Assembly (NCBI GenBank): GCA_030632545.1
Contig: DAOVUO010000018.1
Location: 1 to 13,872, forward strand
From: Bacteroidales bacterium
Lineage (GTDB): Bacteria; Bacteroidota; Bacteroidia; Bacteroidales; DYOH01
Direction: 5' to 3'
DNA length: 13,872 bases
Below the pieces are notes generated by a model. That model worked only from the letters and a program-made list of their open reading frames with translations, did no database searches and was not told the origin of the DNA. Shown here piece after piece: positions 1 to 7,646 of this stretch. A program made the position numbers and the translations under genes. Each line of letters opens with the position of its first letter. Position 1 is the first letter of the stretch.

Positions 1-741
1 GGTAATTCAAAACCTCGACTTTTTAGGCTTCCAAAGTCGCAAGCACTAATCAATAGAATGGGATTTAATAATGAGGGCGTTGATAAAGTTGTTAAACGAC
101 TCAAAAAGCACTCATCAAACCTTATTATTGGTGGAAATATTGGTAAAAATAAACTAACACCTAATGAATTAGCTGTAGATGATTATGTTTTTTCATTTAG
201 AGCACTTGCAGAGCATGTTGATTATATAGCAATAAATATTTCGTCACCAAATACCCCTGGTTTAAGAGAACTTCAGCATAAAGAGGAATTAAATACATTA
301 CTTGGAGCATTAAATGCTGAAAGAGAAAGCCTAAATATTCAAATTCCAATTTTAGTTAAAATTGCTCCAGATCTATCAAAAAACCAGATAGATGATGTAT
401 TGGAAGCTATTTCTATTAGCAAAATGGATGGAATTATTGCAACAAATACTACAATAGATAGGTTTGGTCTTAAATCATATAGTAAAACTTATGTTGAGGA
501 AATAGGCTCTGGTGGTTTAAGTGGAAAGCCTTTAACTGATAGGTCTACTGAAGTTATCAAATATATCTCTATTAAAACAAATGGGAATCTTCCAATTATA
601 GGTGTTGGCGGAATTATGACTGCTCAAGATGCTAAGGATAAGTTAGATGCAGGTGCTTCTTTAGTTCAGTTATATACAGGTTTTATTTACGAAGGACCTA
701 ACTTAATAAAGCAAATAAATAAATTGCTTTTACAAGTTTAA
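1..741 (+). CDS. pyrD: Dihydroorotate dehydrogenase (quinone), class 2, 5'-truncated by window edge
   Basis: Oxidises dihydroorotate to orotate in pyrimidine synthesis, passing electrons through FMN to membrane quinone. The frame is open from base 1, before the first ATG at 58, and its first codons read GNSKPRLFRLPKSQALINRM, matching the middle of class 2 PyrD. The gene therefore begins outside the window and about 246 C-terminal residues are visible of a usual 335-345. Visible signatures are NRMGFNNEGVD, the NIGKNK substrate/FMN segment, INISSPNTPGLR with the class 2 catalytic serine, VKIAPDLS, IATNTT and the FMN-phosphate loops GGLSGKPL and IIGVGGI, ending in ASLVQLYTGFIYEGP. No truncation or frameshift is seen. 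The next gene starts 8 bp after the stop, so the two are probably co-transcribed. The class 2 assignment is firm because of SSPNTPGLR and the quinone-class C-terminus. Confidence 0.96.
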   Translation, partial: GNSKPRLFRLPKSQALINRMGFNNEGVDKVVKRLKKHSSNLIIGGNIGKNKLTPNELAVDDYVFSFRALAEHVDYIAINISSPNTPGLRELQHKEELNTLLGALNAERESLNIQIPILVKIAPDLSKNQIDDVLEAISISKMDGIIATNTTIDRFGLKSYSKTYVEEIGSGGLSGKPLTDRSTEVIKYISIKTNGNLPIIGVGGIMTAQDAKDKLDAGASLVQLYTGFIYEGPNLIKQINKLLLQV

Positions 742-749
742 ATGCTTTT

Positions 750-2021
750 ATGAAATCAATAAGCACAATAATAATAATAAGTATATTAATTCTGTTGATT
801 GATATATTTCTTTATTTCAAGTATATACAGCTAGTAAATAGATTTAGTGCTTCCGTAGCTAGCTTATTTAAGTTGATGTACTGGTTCGTGCCTATTTTTT
901 ACTTAATTTTTACTTATATTATGTTAAGTGAGCATGATAATATGAGTGGTGATCAAAGTAGGGTATATTGGATAAGTGGAATTTTTATTGTTTTATATAT
1001 TCCTAAAATAATTGCTTTAGGAATTAGTTTTCCTGAATATATTATTAATGGTATAGGATATTTAGTAAAAAAAATTTCAGAAAAGCAGCAAGTTATTTCT
1101 GTTGGGAAAAAACTAAGTCGAATAGAATTTATATCGCAATTTGGTTTTATAAGTGCTGGAATATTATTTTGGACATTATTATGGGGCGTAGTTGTTGGAA
1201 AAACAAAATTTGTATTGAATAAAATTGCTCTAAAATATAATACACTTCCAAATAATTTTAATGGATTTAAGATTATCCAAATATCTGATATTCATTTAGG
1301 AAGTTGGAGTAGGACGGAGTCGAATCGGGATTTTTTTGAGTCCGTAGTTCAAACAATAAATAATGAAAAGCCTGATATTATAGTATTTACGGGTGATTTG
1401 GTAAATAATATTGCTAAAGAATCTGATTATTGGGTAGATTATTTAAAAGCACTAAATGCAAAGTATGGAAAATTTTCTATACTTGGAAATCACGATTATG
1501 GGAAATATGCTCGTTGGCTAAATAAGGAAGAGCTAAATGCCAATATGGAGCATTTATATAATAATTATAAAAATATGGGTTTCAGACTTTTATTAAATGA
1601 AACCGAAAGTATTAATATAGGTGGTGAAAGTATAAAAATTGTTGGAGTTGAAAACTGGGGTATGCCACCTTTTCCACAATTTGGTGATTATGAAAAGGCA
1701 AGTGAGACAATTAAAAAAAATGATTTTCAAATTTTGTTATCACATGACCCTTCACATTGGGAGCAAGATGTACGGTTTTTAGATTCAAATGTAGCTCTTA
1801 CATTAAGTGGACATACGCATGGAATGCAATTTGCTCTTAATTTTAATGGAAGGAGCTGGAGTCCTATTCAGTGGAAATATAAGCATTGGAGAGGATTATA
1901 TACTTATCAAAACAAAGATTTATATGTAAACATTGGTTTAGGAAATATTGCCTATCCTGGTAGAGTGGGCACACCACCTGAGATTACTTTATTGGAGCTA
2001 TCAAATGTAATACTTAGTTAA
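750..2021 (+). CDS. Membrane-anchored calcineurin-like metallophosphoesterase
   Basis: A 423-residue protein with a hydrophobic N-terminal part and a C-terminal metallophosphoesterase domain. Membrane segments are likely near residues 5-23, 43-60, 73-95 and 130-150. The catalytic domain (about 172-423) has the full dinuclear metal set: ISDIHLG (D180, H182), GDLVN (D216), GNHDYG (N247, H248), SHDPSH (H332) and SGHTHG (H355, H357). This arrangement is typical of the YkuE/YaeI-like membrane phosphoesterases found widely in Bacteroidota; some relatives act on lipid A precursors such as UDP-diacylglucosamine, but the substrate cannot be read from the sequence. The domain probably sits at the membrane surface. 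The start at 750 lies 8 bp after pyrD and no promoter was seen between them, so an operon is likely. It converges with the sensor operon, with 127 bp between the stop codons. Confidence 0.9.
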   Translation: MKSISTIIIISILILLIDIFLYFKYIQLVNRFSASVASLFKLMYWFVPIFYLIFTYIMLSEHDNMSGDQSRVYWISGIFIVLYIPKIIALGISFPEYIINGIGYLVKKISEKQQVISVGKKLSRIEFISQFGFISAGILFWTLLWGVVVGKTKFVLNKIALKYNTLPNNFNGFKIIQISDIHLGSWSRTESNRDFFESVVQTINNEKPDIIVFTGDLVNNIAKESDYWVDYLKALNAKYGKFSILGNHDYGKYARWLNKEELNANMEHLYNNYKNMGFRLLLNETESINIGGESIKIVGVENWGMPPFPQFGDYEKASETIKKNDFQILLSHDPSHWEQDVRFLDSNVALTLSGHTHGMQFALNFNGRSWSPIQWKYKHWRGLYTYQNKDLYVNIGLGNIAYPGRVGTPPEITLLELSNVILS

Positions 2022-2148
2022 GTTTTATGTTTCGATTGCTAAGTTTTAAGTTAAAATGTTGAATATATAGCAGTTGTGCTTAATGGATTTATTTTTGCAA
2101 ATATTTAGCTGTCTGCCTCGAACATCGGGAAACTATTGATATATAAAA

Positions 2149-4293
2149 TTAGCCTATGTTTTTTGTAGGAATTAAACCCATAAAAATTATTTTTTGTATC
2201 TGTCTTTCGCTATTAAGTATTGGTTGTAATGTACCTATAACATAATGTCTTTCGGAATGTAATTGAAAATATCCCTCCAATGTGAATCCTGCTTTTTTGC
2301 GTATTAAATTTTTCCATTTTATTGAAAAAATTTCTTCTAATTCTCTATTTAGATATAAAGTAAAATTAGATCCGCTCATTTCTAAAAAACTAACACTAAA
2401 TGCCTTCAAAAATAGTGGATTAGCAGATAATAATCGACCTTTTGAATTCATATCAACTCTTAAAAGTCCATTATTTAATGCTAATTCAATTTTTTTCATA
2501 TCGTTTTCTTTACGAGAGATTTCTTCTTGAGTAGCACTTAATTCTTCAAGGTTTTGGCGAAGTTCTTCTTCTTGAGTAGCTAAAGTATCGTGTTGTATTT
2601 TTGATTGTTCTAATAAAATTTTCATTTCATATTGGCTGTGCATTGTGGCCATAACAGAAGCTAAGTTTTCACCTACTCTTTGTAAGTATTTTCGGTGATG
2701 ATTTTCTATTGGTTTAAAGGAAGCCAACTCAATAACGCCTTCAATTTTTGCACTTACAAGTAATGGTTGAATATAAAGATATTTTGGAGTGGTTTTTCCA
2801 ATACCTGATGTAAGCTCTAAATAATTTTCAGGAAGTTTGTCAAGATAAATTGGATTTTTTTCGTAGATAATATTTCCCAAAACCCCTTTTCCTGCACGAA
2901 TTTGTTTCTTATTTTTTCGTTCAATATCATACGCATAAGATGCCATTAGCTCAAAATACAGTCCATTTTTGTCCTCTTTTGTTACGAAAATTCCACCTTG
3001 ATTAGCATCCAATGATTTGAGAATTTGCTTTAGTACACTCATATGAAAATTGGATTTATCTTCAGAATCAGATTTCCTAAGAATTTCGTTAAACTTAGCT
3101 AAACTTTCATTTACCCAATTATCTTTTTGTTCTTTTAGCTGACGCTCATTGGATTCATTCACAAGTTTTCTAAGTTCATCACGCATTTTAAGCATTGCAT
3201 CTCCAACTGAATCTTTTATACCAGAAAATTCATAGTCTAAATTACCTGCACCTATATTATTAGCAAATTCAGTTAAATCATCCTTTTGCTTTTCAATACT
3301 TTTTATATTTTCTTCTACTTTAATAATCTCAACCAATGGAATATTTTCATTTATATTAACTTTTTCTCCATTTTTTAGAGCTGTAAGGTAGTCTAAAGCT
3401 AAATTTAGTCCGCTACTTACATGTTTGATGCCCCAAGTAGTAAATAAGCTTACTAAAATAATTGAACTAAATAAAATAATGTAAAGTAAATTTGTTATGG
3501 TATTTATATTGCTTTTGTATTTATTTGAACTATTGGTATAATAAGTTTCAATTTTATTACTTAATGTAAATAGTTTATCGTAAAGTTTTAATTTTTGATA
3601 TAAATATTTTGGTTGATAAAAATAATAATAAGAAGGAATGTAGCTAGAATCAAGCAAAACTTGTTGATTAATAATTGTATGCTTATGATGTAATGTGTCA
3701 ATAATCATAGTATCTAGTACAAACAATGTATCAATTTCAATTGAATCTAATGTATGTGATATACTTTTTATAGTGATAGGATTATTGTTGTTTTGCTCAT
3801 CAATTCCGAGTGAGATAATTGTGTTTTCGGCGTTAATTTGTTTTTTAATAAGATAGTAGGCATCGTAGAAATGTGATTTTATCTCTGGTGTTAAGACAAT
3901 TTTTTCGAGCTCATTTTTTAAACGTAAAGGTTTTTTCTTTGTGTATGGAAGTTTTTGCTCTAATAAATAATAATTAATATGATAGCTATTCCAGTAAAAG
4001 GGTGTATTATAACGATAAGACCTTTCAATATCGTTATAATAATTTAAAATCGTATTATCTTTGCCCATTGAGTAATAAAGACTTACTGTTGATAAATTAT
4101 TTGAAAAAGTATTAAGATTATTTATCATTTGCTTACTTCTAAAATAATCATGCTCTAGAAATGCGAGTTTATTTTTCTGGTTATTTAATAAAATTAAAAA
4201 TAATAAGAGAAAAATAGCAAATGCAATTGCAACAAATCCAGTTATTTTGGTCAATCTTAGAATCGAGAAAGCATATTTTGGTTTAATTTTCAT
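2149..4293 (-). CDS. Membrane receptor with HAMP-like, GAF, coiled-coil and PAS domains, no output domain
   Basis: A 714-residue sensory protein, second gene of a two-gene operon; its ATG overlaps the preceding stop codon by 4 bp (ATGA). Layout: transmembrane segment about 18-37; extracytoplasmic region 38-265 that I do not recognise, rich in Tyr, Asn and Ile; second transmembrane segment about 268-286; HAMP-like linker 287-338 and a second HAMP-like unit with IGAGNLDYEF at about 347-356; GAF domain about 405-555 (GGIFVTKED, ASYAYD, GVIELASFK); coiled coil about 556-600 with QEEELRQNLEEL; and a C-terminal PAS domain about 602-711 (GLLRVDMNSKGRLLSANPLF). That coiled-coil-to-PAS join is common in Bacteroidota hybrid histidine kinases, but here the protein ends after the PAS. 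No HisKA, HATPase, GGDEF or methyl-accepting signalling motif is present. Its GAF domain is clearly paralogous to that of the upstream gene, so the two may form a heteromeric receptor (inference). Confidence 0.85.
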   Translation of the reverse strand: MKIKPKYAFSILRLTKITGFVAIAFAIFLLLFLILLNNQKNKLAFLEHDYFRSKQMINNLNTFSNNLSTVSLYYSMGKDNTILNYYNDIERSYRYNTPFYWNSYHINYYLLEQKLPYTKKKPLRLKNELEKIVLTPEIKSHFYDAYYLIKKQINAENTIISLGIDEQNNNNPITIKSISHTLDSIEIDTLFVLDTMIIDTLHHKHTIINQQVLLDSSYIPSYYYFYQPKYLYQKLKLYDKLFTLSNKIETYYTNSSNKYKSNINTITNLLYIILFSSIILVSLFTTWGIKHVSSGLNLALDYLTALKNGEKVNINENIPLVEIIKVEENIKSIEKQKDDLTEFANNIGAGNLDYEFSGIKDSVGDAMLKMRDELRKLVNESNERQLKEQKDNWVNESLAKFNEILRKSDSEDKSNFHMSVLKQILKSLDANQGGIFVTKEDKNGLYFELMASYAYDIERKNKKQIRAGKGVLGNIIYEKNPIYLDKLPENYLELTSGIGKTTPKYLYIQPLLVSAKIEGVIELASFKPIENHHRKYLQRVGENLASVMATMHSQYEMKILLEQSKIQHDTLATQEEELRQNLEELSATQEEISRKENDMKKIELALNNGLLRVDMNSKGRLLSANPLFLKAFSVSFLEMSGSNFTLYLNRELEEIFSIKWKNLIRKKAGFTLEGYFQLHSERHYVIGTLQPILNSERQIQKIIFMGLIPTKNIG

Positions 4294-6344
4294 TTACTAT
4301 CTATATTAGTATCTAAATTTTCTAGTCGTCGATTAAGATTGTCGATAGACATTTGCTTTTTAACTATTTGAGTTTTATACTGAAATTCTGTATCAGTGTA
4401 ATCTCTTTTTAGTTTATCAAATTTCACCTGCAATGAGCCAAGTTCTTGAGAATATTTATCACGTTCTTGCTCTAAATATTCAATTTGTTCTTTGCTTTCC
4501 TCTAATAAAATACTTGTTTGTGTATTTAGTCTTGTAATTGTAATGGTAGAAGCTATTGCTTCACTTATCGCTTCAATATATTTAACTTCTTGTTGAGAAA
4601 ATTCTTTAAATGAAGCTAGCTCTATTACCCCTAATGTATTATTGTCTGCAATAACAGGCACTAGTAGTAAAAAATCAGGTCCTTTTCCGCCAAGCCCTGA
4701 TTCAATTTTAACGTAATCAGAAGGTAATCCTTTTACGTGCATAGTGTACTGCTCCTCTGCACAAGCACCAATTAAACCATCACCTATAAGAATTTTTGTT
4801 TCTAAAAATTTCTTTCTATCATAAGCATAAGCAGAGAGTAAGTCTAAGTATTTATTACGTGCTTTATCTTCGTTAATAATAAATATACCACCCAAAGGAA
4901 TATTAAGAAAGTGAATTATTTCTTTTATTAATTCATCTCCAAGTCCAATAATATTACTTGAGTGCTCTCTTAAAATATCAGAAATTTTTGATTTTCCTGT
5001 ATTAAACCATTTAGCCTTTTCGTCATATTCTTGAGTCTCTTTTACAGTTTGACTGGCTATTTTGAGTGCTTCTCTAAGTTCTATTAATGAATTTCCAAGA
5101 GTATCTTCATTACTTAATACTCTAAATTCAGAATCGAGCATACCACTTTTAAGGTTTTTTGCAAATTCTGCTCTTTCTAAATTACTATTACTAATTGATT
5201 TTAGAGTAGAAATCATTTTTTCAATTTCCTTGCTAAAGGTTTGAGCATTAAAGCTTACATTTTTACCTAAAGCAAAATCTTCCATTATTAACAGTAAGTT
5301 TTTTATATCTATTGAAAACTTTTTGAATATTAAGTAGAGTCCAACAAACAAGAAAAAACCAGCAATAACGGTTGCAATAATCATCATTAATCTGAAATTA
5401 TTTAGATTAACAAATACTGATTCTTCGGGTATTTCTAGAGCAAGATAGTAATCTATTGATTTCAAAAATTTGATGTAAAAAAATTTCTTGACAAATTCAT
5501 CTTCAATTCCTTTCAATATTTTTAACTCTGAATTACTAATTTTTAGACTAGAAATAGAAACAGGAAAACTCATTTTTAATTCATTACTTGAATAAACTAA
5601 TTTATCTCTTGTATTAATAAGATTTAAAGTAGAGTTTGGAATTAGATTTAAATTATCAAGTATTCGTTCTATTTCATAATTAATGTAAACAGGCTTACCC
5701 ACAACTATAAAACCTTTAATTCGCCCTCTTATGTAGTAAGGTCTAGCATTAGCTATATAATCTATGCCATCAAAGCTTAATTGACCCATAAATTTTTCAC
5801 CTTTTTCAATAACTTTACTAATTGATGCTGAATTTGGGTAAAAAACACCGTTGGCTCTTTCAGCTCTTCTGTTTAAAATTGTTGTGCTTATTTGAACATA
5901 GCCTTTTTTAGTTTGCTGAAAAATACCAACTTCTGAACCAGAAAATTGACGAATCATATCTACCATTTCAGTATTTGTATGTAGTCTCATTCCTTGACTT
6001 CGCCATACTTTTACTTTCAGAGGATAACTTTCGTGAGTACTTTCATTGCGAGTTTGTATTTCAAAATCTTCAACAGTTTCCTTAATAGTGTAAGTTTCTT
6101 GCATTAAAAAAGAGGCTAAGTCCAAACCTTTTTTAATTTGCTCTCTTTTCCGTGAATTTAATGTGGCTATAGAATTATCAATTGCCTGAAGTTGATAGTT
6201 TATATTTTCATTAAATGATTTTTCAACTCGTTTTTTTTGAAAATCAAAAACAATAAAACCTAATATAAAAAAAGCAATAAACAAAAGACCAGCACTAAGA
6301 ATGCTTATTTTAGTCTGTATTTCGAAGTTTTTTAATAATCTCAT
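4290..6344 (-). CDS. Membrane receptor with Cache-like, HAMP-like, GAF and coiled-coil domains, no output domain
   Basis: A 684-residue sensory protein, first gene of the operon. Layout: transmembrane segment about 14-33; extracytoplasmic region 40-315 whose first part resembles the Cache3/Cache2 fusion sensor (SGSEVGIFQ near 135-143, YIANARPYYIRGRIKGFIVV near 196-215); second transmembrane segment about 318-340; HAMP-like region 343-430; GAF domain about 455-605 (LGGIFIINED, LLSAYAYDRKKF, GLGGKGPDFLLLVPV, LGVIELASFK); and a long C-terminal coiled coil about 608-675. The protein then stops with no kinase, cyclase, phosphatase or chemotaxis-transducer domain. Cache domains usually bind small molecules outside the membrane; the ligand is unknown. 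The start at 6344 fits a promoter whose -7 element lies 24 bp upstream. There is no clear Shine-Dalgarno sequence, which is common in this phylum. The coiled coil may pair with that of the downstream receptor (inference). Confidence 0.85.
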   Translation of the reverse strand: MRLLKNFEIQTKISILSAGLLFIAFFILGFIVFDFQKKRVEKSFNENINYQLQAIDNSIATLNSRKREQIKKGLDLASFLMQETYTIKETVEDFEIQTRNESTHESYPLKVKVWRSQGMRLHTNTEMVDMIRQFSGSEVGIFQQTKKGYVQISTTILNRRAERANGVFYPNSASISKVIEKGEKFMGQLSFDGIDYIANARPYYIRGRIKGFIVVGKPVYINYEIERILDNLNLIPNSTLNLINTRDKLVYSSNELKMSFPVSISSLKISNSELKILKGIEDEFVKKFFYIKFLKSIDYYLALEIPEESVFVNLNNFRLMMIIATVIAGFFLFVGLYLIFKKFSIDIKNLLLIMEDFALGKNVSFNAQTFSKEIEKMISTLKSISNSNLERAEFAKNLKSGMLDSEFRVLSNEDTLGNSLIELREALKIASQTVKETQEYDEKAKWFNTGKSKISDILREHSSNIIGLGDELIKEIIHFLNIPLGGIFIINEDKARNKYLDLLSAYAYDRKKFLETKILIGDGLIGACAEEQYTMHVKGLPSDYVKIESGLGGKGPDFLLLVPVIADNNTLGVIELASFKEFSQQEVKYIEAISEAIASTITITRLNTQTSILLEESKEQIEYLEQERDKYSQELGSLQVKFDKLKRDYTDTEFQYKTQIVKKQMSIDNLNRRLENLDTNIDSK

Positions 6345-6355
6345 TAACTATAAAA

Positions 6356-6367
6356 TTATGGCCATAA
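6356..6367. promoter_or_regulatory. Perfect 12-bp palindrome at the expected start of the sensor transcript
   Basis: TTATGGCCATAA reads the same on both strands. It directly abuts the - strand -7 element (6368-6375) and covers the position where that transcript should begin, 12 bp upstream of the start codon. This is where a repressor operator would sit. It could also be chance in AT-rich DNA, although the GGCC core stands out from its surroundings. Confidence 0.4.
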
Positions 6368-6398
6368 CAAAAGTAAAGAAATACATTATCTATGCCAA
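6368..6398 (-). promoter_or_regulatory. Bacteroidota-type promoter of the sensor operon
   Basis: Read on the - strand, TTG (6398-6396) is followed after 20 bp by TACTTTTG (6375-6368), matching the known Bacteroidota pattern of a -33 TTG and a -7 TAnnTTTG. The transcript would begin around 6360-6363, giving a leader of under 20 nt before the start codon at 6344. Confidence 0.65.
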
Positions 6399-6447
6399 CT
6401 TAAATAGGCGTTAATAACTTAAGCTAAAATATAAAAAACTTTTGGTT

Positions 6448-6485
6448 CTATAGCTTTATTAACTTTTTTTTTAATAAAACTATAG
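6448..6485. repeat. 38-bp inverted repeat (15-bp arms, 8-bp spacer)
   Basis: Left arm CTATAGCTTTATTAA (6448-6462) and right arm TTAATAAAACTATAG (6471-6485) are complementary except at one position, around a pyrimidine spacer (cttttttt). On the - strand that odd position becomes a U-G pair, so RNA of that strand could form an unbroken 15-bp stem. It lies about 50 bp upstream of the sensor-operon -33 element and about 108 bp upstream of the moxR -33 element. It may be a regulator-binding site or a relic of another element; its role is not known. Confidence 0.6.
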
Positions 6486-6592
6486 TTTTATGATGCTTCT
6501 ATATGCTACATTATACAGTTATTGTATAGGTATTTATATATACTATATTGCAGTTAAAAAAAGTTAAAGAGTTTTATAATGTATAAATAACG

Positions 6593-6623
6593 TTGTATAG
6601 CACAAAAACACATTATACATTTG
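6593..6623 (+). promoter_or_regulatory. Bacteroidota-type promoter of the moxR/bat operon
   Basis: TTG (6593-6595) is followed after 20 bp by TACATTTG (6616-6623), a full match to the TTG/TAnnTTTG pattern of Bacteroidota housekeeping promoters. Transcription would begin near 6628-6630, leaving a leader of about 20 nt before the moxR ATG. The -7 element overlaps the right arm (6614-6621) of an inverted repeat with arms AATGTATA and TATACATT. Confidence 0.7.
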
Positions 6624-6647
6624 TGATGAAGTAAAATTGAAATAAAT

Positions 6648-7643
6648 ATGAACACAACTATTGATATTAGAGAAATAAATGAGAAAATAGAAAAGGAAAG
6701 TGCTTTTATAGATTTACTCTCAATGGAAATGAGTAAAGTAATTATTGGGCAGAAGCATTTAATTGATAGCTTAATTATTGGGCTTTTGTCCGATGGTCAT
6801 ATTCTGCTCGAAGGAGTTCCTGGTTTGGCAAAAACTCTTGCAATTAGTACTTTATCTGAAATTGTTGATGTTAAATTCAATAGAATACAATTTACGCCCG
6901 ATTTACTTCCTGCCGATTTATTGGGAACAATGATTTATAGTCAAAAAAATGAGGAGTTTTTAGTTAAAAAGGGGCCTATTTTTTCTAATTTTATTCTTGC
7001 CGACGAAATTAACCGTGCTCCAGCTAAAGTTCAAAGTGCATTATTAGAGGCAATGCAGGAGCGGCAGGTAACTTTGGGCGATACTACATATAAATTGCCA
7101 AAGCCATTTTTAGTATTAGCAACTCAAAATCCTATTGAGCAGGAAGGTACATATTCTTTGCCCGAAGCACAGATAGACCGATTTATGCTTAAGGTGATAA
7201 TAGATTATCCAAAAAAAGAAGAGGAGCAATTGATTTTAAGAGAGAATATTGCAAAAGATTTTCCTGTACCAAATAAAGTAATTAATCCTGATGATATTTT
7301 AAGAGCTAGGGAGATTGTTAAGGAAGTATATATGGACGAGAAAATTGAAAAATATATTGTTGACCTTGTTTTTGCAACCAGATTCCCTTTTGATTATGGA
7401 ATGGAGAAATTAAGTCCTTGGATAAATTATGGTGCATCGCCACGAGCTACAATAAATTTAGCTATAGCTTCAAAAGCATTGGCATTTATACGTCGTAGAG
7501 GATTTGTTACGCCAGAGGATGTTAGGCATGTAGCTAAGGATATACTTCGACACAGAATTGGATTAAGTTACGAAGCCGAAGCTGAAAATGTTAATGCTGA
7601 CCAGATAATTAATACAATTCTGAATACCGTTCAAGTACCTTAA
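6648..7643 (+). CDS. moxR: MoxR-family AAA+ ATPase
   Basis: A 331-residue AAA+ ATPase of the MoxR family, which works as an ATP-driven chaperone on VWA-domain partner proteins. Visible motifs: Walker A GVPGLAKT (56-63), Walker B FILADE (115-120, with D119 and E120), INRAPAKVQSALLEAMQE (121-138), sensor 1 region LATQNPIEQEGTYSLPEAQ (157-175, N161) and conserved arginine in DRF (R178). A C-terminal helical lid carries SPRATINLAIASKALAFIRR. Length is normal for the family. It is the first gene of the bat operon, behind a good promoter, and is separated from the DUF58 gene by only 3 bp; MoxR and DUF58 partners are almost always encoded together in Bacteroidota. Confidence 0.95.
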   Translation: MNTTIDIREINEKIEKESAFIDLLSMEMSKVIIGQKHLIDSLIIGLLSDGHILLEGVPGLAKTLAISTLSEIVDVKFNRIQFTPDLLPADLLGTMIYSQKNEEFLVKKGPIFSNFILADEINRAPAKVQSALLEAMQERQVTLGDTTYKLPKPFLVLATQNPIEQEGTYSLPEAQIDRFMLKVIIDYPKKEEEQLILRENIAKDFPVPNKVINPDDILRAREIVKEVYMDEKIEKYIVDLVFATRFPFDYGMEKLSPWINYGASPRATINLAIASKALAFIRRRGFVTPEDVRHVAKDILRHRIGLSYEAEAENVNADQIINTILNTVQVP

Positions 7644-7646
7644 ATA

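Larger units (their letters stand above)
6345..6647. other. Divergent intergenic control region, 303 bp
   Basis: This strongly AT-rich stretch separates the start of the sensor operon (- strand) from the start of moxR (+ strand). It holds one well-spaced Bacteroidota-type promoter for each direction, a 12-bp perfect palindrome, a 38-bp inverted repeat and repeated ACATTATACA and TTGTATAG motifs, each listed separately where they could be placed. No small open frame with a convincing start and no RNA gene was recognised. The shared region allows, but does not prove, joint regulation of the two operons. Confidence 0.75.

Noticed and set aside
2282..2530. An 82-codon + strand frame inside the second receptor gene
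   Set aside because: It lies wholly antisense to the PAS and coiled-coil coding region, resembles no protein family, and has no promoter-like sequence.
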